Source of the DNA: Plecoglossus altivelis
Taxonomy: Eukaryota > Chordata > Actinopteri > Osmeriformes > Plecoglossidae
Reading direction: 5' to 3'
NCBI GenBank assembly: GCA_036571765.1
Contig: BROE01000020.1
Span: forward strand, 9,513,461-9,577,460
DNA length: 64,000 nucleotides
Part shown: in pieces, positions 62,401 to 64,000 of the stretch
Numbering within the stretch: the stretch's first letter is position 1
How the letters are laid out: each line of letters begins with the position of its first letter
Notes under the pieces: generated by a model
Told to the model about the DNA's origin: nothing
Database searches by the model: none
What the model saw: only the letters and a program-made list of their open reading frames with translations
Translations under genes and position numbers: made by a program

Positions 62401-62722
62401 CCCAAGTAAATGAGGCAATTTCATTTTATTGTCATGAGAACTAGGATATTTAATAAGAGGCACTAAGGTAATAATGCGCAGTGGGAATGTATTCAAGTGA
62501 ACCTTCCTGAGGTAACGGTTAAGAAAGGAAGTGAAAGATGCAGGTGTTGGTGTAACCCCCCCCCCCCCCCCCCCAAGAGATGCCATCTTCTACATATGCC
62601 AAAAGCCTCCACCATTCATGTACCTCATTGCATCCTGGGTTGTCAACCAGCTGGTGGCTGCTGGCATGCAGGGGCTGTCCAGCATTCACAGGGTTAAGGA
62701 CCACTTTGTCCCCTATCACCAC
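13657..62722 (-). CDS. itpr1: Inositol 1,4,5-trisphosphate receptor type 1, 56 exons, 5' end outside window
   Basis: Endoplasmic-reticulum calcium-release channel gated by inositol trisphosphate and calcium. In this window 56 exons on the minus strand, all with GT-AG borders and compatible phases, encode about 2590 residues plus a stop, equivalent to roughly residue 180 to the end of the ~2750-residue family. Exon lists are given in the five segment entries. Type 1 is chosen over types 2 and 3 by the presence of both the SI and SII inserts, by the two protein kinase A-type sites RRDS (exons 31 and 37), and by the ending [10 protein letters not shown]. The first coding exons, holding the start of the suppressor domain, must lie beyond 64000. 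Several donors are weak (GTCGAT, GTCTGG, GTTCCT, GTGCCC). Intron minisatellites contact at least four donors. Confidence 0.98.
13744..15220 (-). other. Last itpr1 intron
   Basis: Intron 13744-15303 between the coiled-coil exon and the last coding exon. Besides the CA run at its 5' end in transcript direction, I see nothing noteworthy in it. Confidence 0.6.
15221..15271. repeat. CA microsatellite
   Basis: CA/CG-CA dinucleotide run about 35 nt inside the intron after itpr1 exon 55 in transcript direction (read there as TG). Confidence 0.95.
15466..19665 (-). other. itpr1 intron between exons 54 and 55 (4.2 kb)
   Basis: Large intron without recognisable exons. Contents: a perfect 18-bp palindrome at 16438-16455 and a compound GT/GA microsatellite at 19020-19110. 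No transposon or RNA gene was recognised. Confidence 0.6.
19020..19110. repeat. Compound (GT)n-(GA)n microsatellite
   Basis: GT/GC-rich run followed by about 20 GA repeats ending near 19108. Confidence 0.95.
20314..20339. repeat. Poly-C tract
   Basis: About 25 consecutive C residues in the itpr1 intron between exons 53 and 54; read as poly-G in the transcript. Confidence 0.95.
22579..22598. repeat. GT microsatellite next to itpr1 exon 49 donor
   Basis: In the transcript the donor of exon 49 (22604) is followed directly by a CA run (GTGAGACACAC...). Confidence 0.9.
23340..23826. repeat. 490-bp purine/pyrimidine mirror-type minisatellite at an acceptor
   Basis: Nearly pure A/G on the plus strand (GAGGGGAGAGG-type units), so nearly pure C/T in the transcript. 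It ends at the CAG acceptor of itpr1 exon 48 (acceptor AG at 23337-23338) and forms a giant polypyrimidine tract. Long proline/leucine/serine frames across it are repeat artefacts. Confidence 0.93.
23827..26682 (-). other. itpr1 intron between exons 47 and 48, unique part
   Basis: About 2.9 kb of intron with short CA/GT runs (24961-24992, 26396-26445). No exon, RNA gene or recognisable mobile element was seen. Confidence 0.55.
27728..27811. repeat. 84-bp poly-G tract
   Basis: Uninterrupted G except one C at about 27762. It is poly-C in the itpr1 transcript. Homopolymers this long are error-prone in sequencing, so the length is uncertain. Confidence 0.9.
28105..28320. repeat. Purine-rich minisatellite
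   Basis: Imperfect units built from GGGAGGGAGG, GATGGAGGTG and GGGAGG blocks, about 215 bp, in the intron between itpr1 exons 46 and 47. Confidence 0.9.
28847..28878. repeat. GT microsatellite
   Basis: About 16 GT/GC dinucleotides. Confidence 0.9.
29576..29660. repeat. CT-rich microsatellite
   Basis: Imperfect CT repeat in the intron about 40 nt upstream, in the transcript, of the acceptor of itpr1 exon 46; read there as GA. Confidence 0.9.
30213..40884 (-). CDS. itpr1: itpr1 exons 37-45: third helical domain and coupling region
   Basis: Exons 40755-40884, 39937-40121, 34509-34692, 33657-33925, 32653-32853, 31612-31722, 31406-31501, 30809-30943 and 30213-30320. Exon 37 carries [10 protein letters not shown], matching the mammalian Ser1755 kinase A site. 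Others encode [95 protein letters not shown] and [10 protein letters not shown], which are near-invariant in the family. The exon 40 acceptor is an unusual CTGAAG. Exons 39 and 41 end in donors that touch minisatellites. Low-complexity acidic or Ala/Glu-rich stretches (exons 40 and 44) are where the family varies most. Confidence 0.97.
31029..31110. repeat. (GT)41 microsatellite
   Basis: Pure GT repeat of about 82 bp. In the transcript it is a CA run about 85 nt upstream of the acceptor of itpr1 exon 44. Confidence 0.97.
32265..32652 (-). repeat. 44-bp minisatellite made of exon end plus splice donor
   Basis: Plus-strand cores CTCCTCACCTGGTTCTC begin at 32325, 32369, 32413, 32457, 32501, 32549 and 32601, with a variant (CTCTTCACC) at 32281. 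The ninth, at 32645, is the real exon 41 donor. Spacing is 44 bp except 48 and 52 around the GT-rich longer units. In the transcript each unit repeats the last ~17 nt of exon 41, the GTGAGGAG donor and a CA run. Confidence 0.96.
33597..33612. repeat. Poly-C tract
   Basis: About 16 C residues about 45 nt into the intron after itpr1 exon 40. Confidence 0.9.
34170..34508 (-). repeat. 19-bp minisatellite starting in a splice donor
   Basis: About 18 units of GGCCTGCTGGTCYAATRGA (plus strand). In the transcript the last unit overlaps the exon 39 donor: the true site reads GTTAGACCAGCAGG and the array units read ATTAGACCAGCAGG or ATTGGACCAGCAGG. Confidence 0.95.
35348..35460. repeat. Purine-rich low-complexity patch
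   Basis: G/A-rich tract including [14 protein letters not shown] units and the only ambiguous base in the window (35447). Confidence 0.8.
37591..37735. repeat. 18-bp tandem repeat
   Basis: About eight imperfect units of TGAGATCACATCCCATTT, in the large itpr1 intron and not near any exon. Confidence 0.9.
37890..37975 (-). mobile_element. Possible tRNA-derived SINE head
   Basis: On the minus strand there is a D-arm-like GCTCACTGGTAGAGC (box A type) followed about 30 nt later by GGTTCAAATCC, a perfect RNA polymerase III box B. The segment between them does not form a proper anticodon stem, so it is not a functional tRNA. Degenerate tRNA-type sequence inside an intron suggests an old SINE; family and ends were not determined. 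Confidence 0.4.
40665..40760. repeat. CA-rich microsatellite beside itpr1 exon 37 donor
   Basis: Imperfect CA/CACG run. In the transcript it directly follows the exon 37 donor at 40755 (GTGTGTATGCC...). Confidence 0.85.
41623..46935 (-). CDS. itpr1: itpr1 exons 34-36: SII alternative-splicing region
   Basis: Three small phase-0 exons at 46900-46935 ([12 protein letters not shown]), 42492-42527 ([12 protein letters not shown]) and 41623-41670 ([16 protein letters not shown]) add 12, 12 and 16 residues. Their sum, 40, equals the mammalian SII insert, whose neuronal forms differ in kinase A regulation. The last exon matches the SII C part (RQLED core). The first donor, GAG|GTCGAT, is weak, as expected of a cassette exon. 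Since all three are multiples of three and phase 0, any combination can be skipped without frame change. Confidence 0.85.
44660..44687. repeat. Poly-G tract
   Basis: About 27 bases, nearly pure G. Confidence 0.9.
44870..45110. repeat. GA-rich low-complexity region
   Basis: Imperfect GAGGAGAGGAGA units with interspersed AGGCAGGAGTCAAGAG motifs (about 44895, 44975 and 45030). Confidence 0.85.
45736..45790. repeat. CT microsatellite
   Basis: CT dinucleotide run with a few interruptions. Confidence 0.9.
47367..47511. repeat. CT-rich microsatellite with higher-order period
   Basis: CT repeat interrupted regularly by TTT or CGCT every 10-12 bp, about 145 bp, in the intron after itpr1 exon 33 (GA in the transcript). 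Confidence 0.93.
47619..56041 (-). CDS. itpr1: itpr1 exons 13-33: central helical regulatory region
   Basis: Exons 55922-56041, 55593-55787, 54867-55118, 54632-54773, 54389-54542, 54064-54254, 53852-53981, 53695-53749, 53444-53609, 53115-53285, 52945-53007, 52699-52836, 52475-52600, 52175-52375, 51710-51961, 51356-51481, 51010-51138, 49695-49815, 49364-49548, 48436-48584 and 47619-47730. About 1060 residues of alpha-helical (ARM-type) repeats pass ligand and calcium signals to the channel. Landmarks are [80 protein letters not shown] and RRDS in exon 31, which corresponds to the mammalian Ser1588 kinase A site. The SIII insert is not seen: the 134-bp intron at 54255-54388 shows no extra exon. 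Donors GTTCCT (exon 22), GTGCGA (19) and GTGCCT (23) are weak. Confidence 0.97.
49638..49661. repeat. GATA tetranucleotide microsatellite
   Basis: About six GATA repeats, some 35 nt after the exon 30 donor in transcript direction. Confidence 0.9.
55190..55592 (-). repeat. 30-bp minisatellite made of exon end plus splice donor
   Basis: About 13-14 units of 30 bp. In the transcript each unit repeats the last ~25 nt of itpr1 exon 14 and its CAG|GTAGGA donor. Plus-strand donor copies (TCCTACCTG or similar) start at 55217, 55267, 55297, 55327, 55357, 55387, 55447, 55477 and 55527; two further units (near 55417 and 55557) read ATAGGA instead of GTAGGA. The true donor is at 55587-55592. Confidence 0.97.
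56555..62722 (-). CDS. itpr1: itpr1 exons 1-12 of window: suppressor end and ligand-binding core
   Basis: Exons 62624-62722, 62098-62181, 61859-62005, 61615-61710, 61417-61461, 61206-61235, 60655-60809, 58232-58331, 57943-58103, 57581-57722, 56823-56981 and 56555-56727. They encode the end of the N-terminal suppressor domain ([15 protein letters not shown]), the beta-trefoil with MIR repeats ([42 protein letters not shown]) and the helical half of the binding core ([35 protein letters not shown]). The basic residues that hold the inositol phosphates in mammalian structures (Arg in RTTGRQ, Arg and Lys in [10 protein letters not shown], Tyr-Arg in CYRVL) are all present, so ligand binding should be intact. 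The exons at 61417-61461 and 61206-61235 are the SI insert and an extra microexon. Confidence 0.96.
57037..57580 (-). repeat. 39-bp minisatellite starting in a splice donor
   Basis: About 14 units of 39 bp (GAGGCTGGCTGTAGAGGGTG start on the plus strand). In the transcript the true exon 10 donor reads GTACAGCCAGCC, while later units read CTACAGCCAGCC or CTACTGCCGGCC, so the donor is itself the first, slightly different unit. Long cysteine/glycine-rich frames across it are artefacts of a unit divisible by three. Confidence 0.96.
58928..59025. repeat. GT-rich microsatellite
   Basis: Imperfect GTGTGTGTAG/GGTGTGTG units. Confidence 0.9.
59252..59371. repeat. 60-bp tandem duplication
   Basis: Two copies of a segment starting ATGACTCATTCACC (59252 and 59312) and ending TTGTAAA, with only a few differences. 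Confidence 0.9.
60342..60640. repeat. 13-bp minisatellite near a splice donor
   Basis: About 23 units of AGGCTGTCTGCCC with variants (TATTC, TGCTC, TACCC). It ends 14 bp from the itpr1 exon 7 donor (60649-60654). A 13-bp unit is open in all three frames and makes spurious Leu/Cys/Gln-rich frames. Confidence 0.95.
61206..61235 (-). CDS. itpr1: Candidate 10-codon itpr1 microexon
   Basis: A 30-nt in-frame stretch encoding [10 protein letters not shown] lies between a TCTAG acceptor and a GTACTG donor, in the intron between the SI exon and the next constitutive exon. It keeps phase 0 on both sides, so inclusion or skipping preserves the frame. I do not recall a matching exon in mammalian ITPR1. 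The evidence is splice-site and frame consistency only. Confidence 0.6.
61417..61461 (-). CDS. itpr1: itpr1 SI alternative exon (15 codons)
   Basis: In-frame 45-nt exon encoding [15 protein letters not shown], with AG acceptor and GTAAGT donor. It lies exactly where the mammalian ITPR1 SI insert (also 15 residues) is spliced in or out within the ligand-binding core. The length and position match make a cassette exon likely. Confidence 0.85.
62557..62575. repeat. Poly-C tract
   Basis: About 18 C residues about 50 nt into the intron after the first visible itpr1 exon. Confidence 0.9.
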
Positions 62723-64000
62723 CTAAAGAAAGCCACAAACCACAAACACACACTTTCCATTAGTGTCATCCGGAAGGTGAGATCTACCAGTCACACTGGA
62801 CCCAGGGGAGCGGTTACACAGGCCTGGGCAGGAAGTGATGCGTCAGTACAGTCTGCAGCAGAGGTAAAGTGCCCTTCAAGATAAACTATTCAAAACATCA
62901 CCTCAACCTTTGGCACTAGTCCAACAACAGCTTCAGGGAGTAGCTGTGGCAGGATAACAAAGTGGACAGCAAAAACAGAGTTAATGCAAAGCCATAAGTC
63001 TGTTTCCTAAGTCTGGAATGCTGGCAGTTATGGCCATTTTTTATGTGTCAAACACGTTGTGATGGAATCGTAAACGTATTTATCAGCTACTATAACAGCC
63101 TTCAAGCACTAGAGGGCTTTTTAGACGTTGCCCATTTCTAACTTGAGATGGATCAGTTGCAATCCCCAATAATGCTTTTTGATTAAAAAGATAGCCCTTG
63201 TCCAGGGCTAACATGTGCTTATATATATTTTAATTGTATTTTTTAGCAGAGACTTGTTTGATATACCAGATATAAGCAACTTCCACCTGTTTCTATTTCA
63301 GTCCAATAGGCTTAGTGTCCTACTCCTGAGATCACTTAGTTAATGGTCTTTGCGGAGATCACGGAGCCAGGAGCTTTAAATGAACTCACTGAGATCTCTA
63401 TCCGTTCTTCTAATCACATTTCCTCAGTCCATGTCTGAGAGCAGGAGGGACTGGACCTTGGCAGCAATACAATGTTAGATCAACACAAGATACAATGAGA
63501 CTACTACAGGACACTTCAAAGAATGTCTCTATTATGGTCAGCTCATCAATTTTGATTGAGCCTTTGATGAGTCTATTACAGCCATGTTGCAAGAGTGAAA
63601 AGCACAGCTTAATGTCTTGGGTTGGAGACCGTTAACCTTCTGACCTCCACCACAGCTTGGGTTGACACTAGGGCTGGGAAACGGCGGAATTGAATCAATT
63701 CCAACAACAGTTCCGCTTATCAGTTTCCGGTTCTTCTTCTGGTTCCTAGTTTCAATCGCAAAAAAAGTGCCAAAAAGGAGGAAAAAATATTTAGGTAACA
63801 AATAATATATTTTTTTTCTTCAGAATGCCTGAGCAGCAACGGAGGCCATATGCAAACAACCTAAAACCTGCCTGTAACCAAACCAACCCGGAAAGCAAAT
63901 CCTTAAACGTCAACAACAGAGGATATGCAAAGCTGAATACAGTTTAGCTCTGCTTAGAAAGCTGAGGTCCTCCAGCGCAACGGAACGGCAGCTAGAACGG
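62723..64000 (-). other. itpr1 upstream intron
   Basis: No exon matching the start of the receptor was recognised here, so the remaining N-terminal exons lie beyond the window. A possible DNA-transposon terminus is described separately at 63668. Confidence 0.6.
63668..63760. mobile_element. Possible DNA transposon terminus
   Basis: CTAGGGCTGGGAAACGG followed by GAATTGAATCAATTCC resembles the ends of fish hAT-type non-autonomous elements, which often begin with a CAGGGCTGGG-like inverted repeat. No partner end was found in the window, so the call rests on this motif alone. Confidence 0.3.

Noticed and set aside
62723..64000. Search for the preceding itpr1 exon
   Set aside because: No stretch matching the preceding suppressor-domain sequence with proper phase was found.

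Overview
This is eukaryotic, vertebrate DNA, almost certainly from a teleost fish. It has spliced genes with GT-AG introns, many CA/GA microsatellites and poly-G/C tracts, and no bacterial features. All four protein genes lie on the minus strand, so transcription runs from high to low coordinates. From left to right they are arl8b (3' end off the window), naaa, bhlhe40 and itpr1 (5' end off the window). The itpr1 - bhlhe40 - arl8b order matches the human 3p26 block; naaa between bhlhe40 and arl8b is an addition relative to human. I cannot name the species. Gene identities rest on remembered protein families; exon ends were placed by reading GT-AG sites and checking that phases join.

Region by region: 1-1919 holds five exons of arl8b (146 of about 186 codons). 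2413-5267 holds an 11-exon naaa (lipid amidase), with an uncertain last exon. 5290-7340 is intergenic with a 42-bp minisatellite. 7340-10541 is bhlhe40, a five-exon clock/hypoxia bHLH-Orange repressor of 411 aa, with its promoter and possible E-box and CRE sites up to about 11.8 kb. 13657-62722 is itpr1: 56 exons encoding about 2590 aa, from roughly residue 180 of the receptor to the stop codon. These cover the inositol trisphosphate-binding core, the alpha-helical regulatory region, the SI and SII alternative-splicing regions, the six-helix channel, the zinc-finger linker and the C-terminal coiled coil. All 56 exon phases join without a break.

The most unusual signal is in the itpr1 introns. 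Minisatellites sit directly on 5' splice sites. At 55.2-55.6 kb and 32.3-32.65 kb the repeat unit is a copy of the end of the preceding exon plus its splice donor, so the true donor is followed by about eight or nine decoy donors. At 34.2-34.5 kb and 57.0-57.6 kb the unit starts inside the donor (from about its second base) and the true site is the first, slightly different unit. A 13-bp array ends about 14 bases from another donor at 60.65 kb. This repeated anchoring suggests that donor sequences seed tandem duplication in this gene, with possible effects on splicing.
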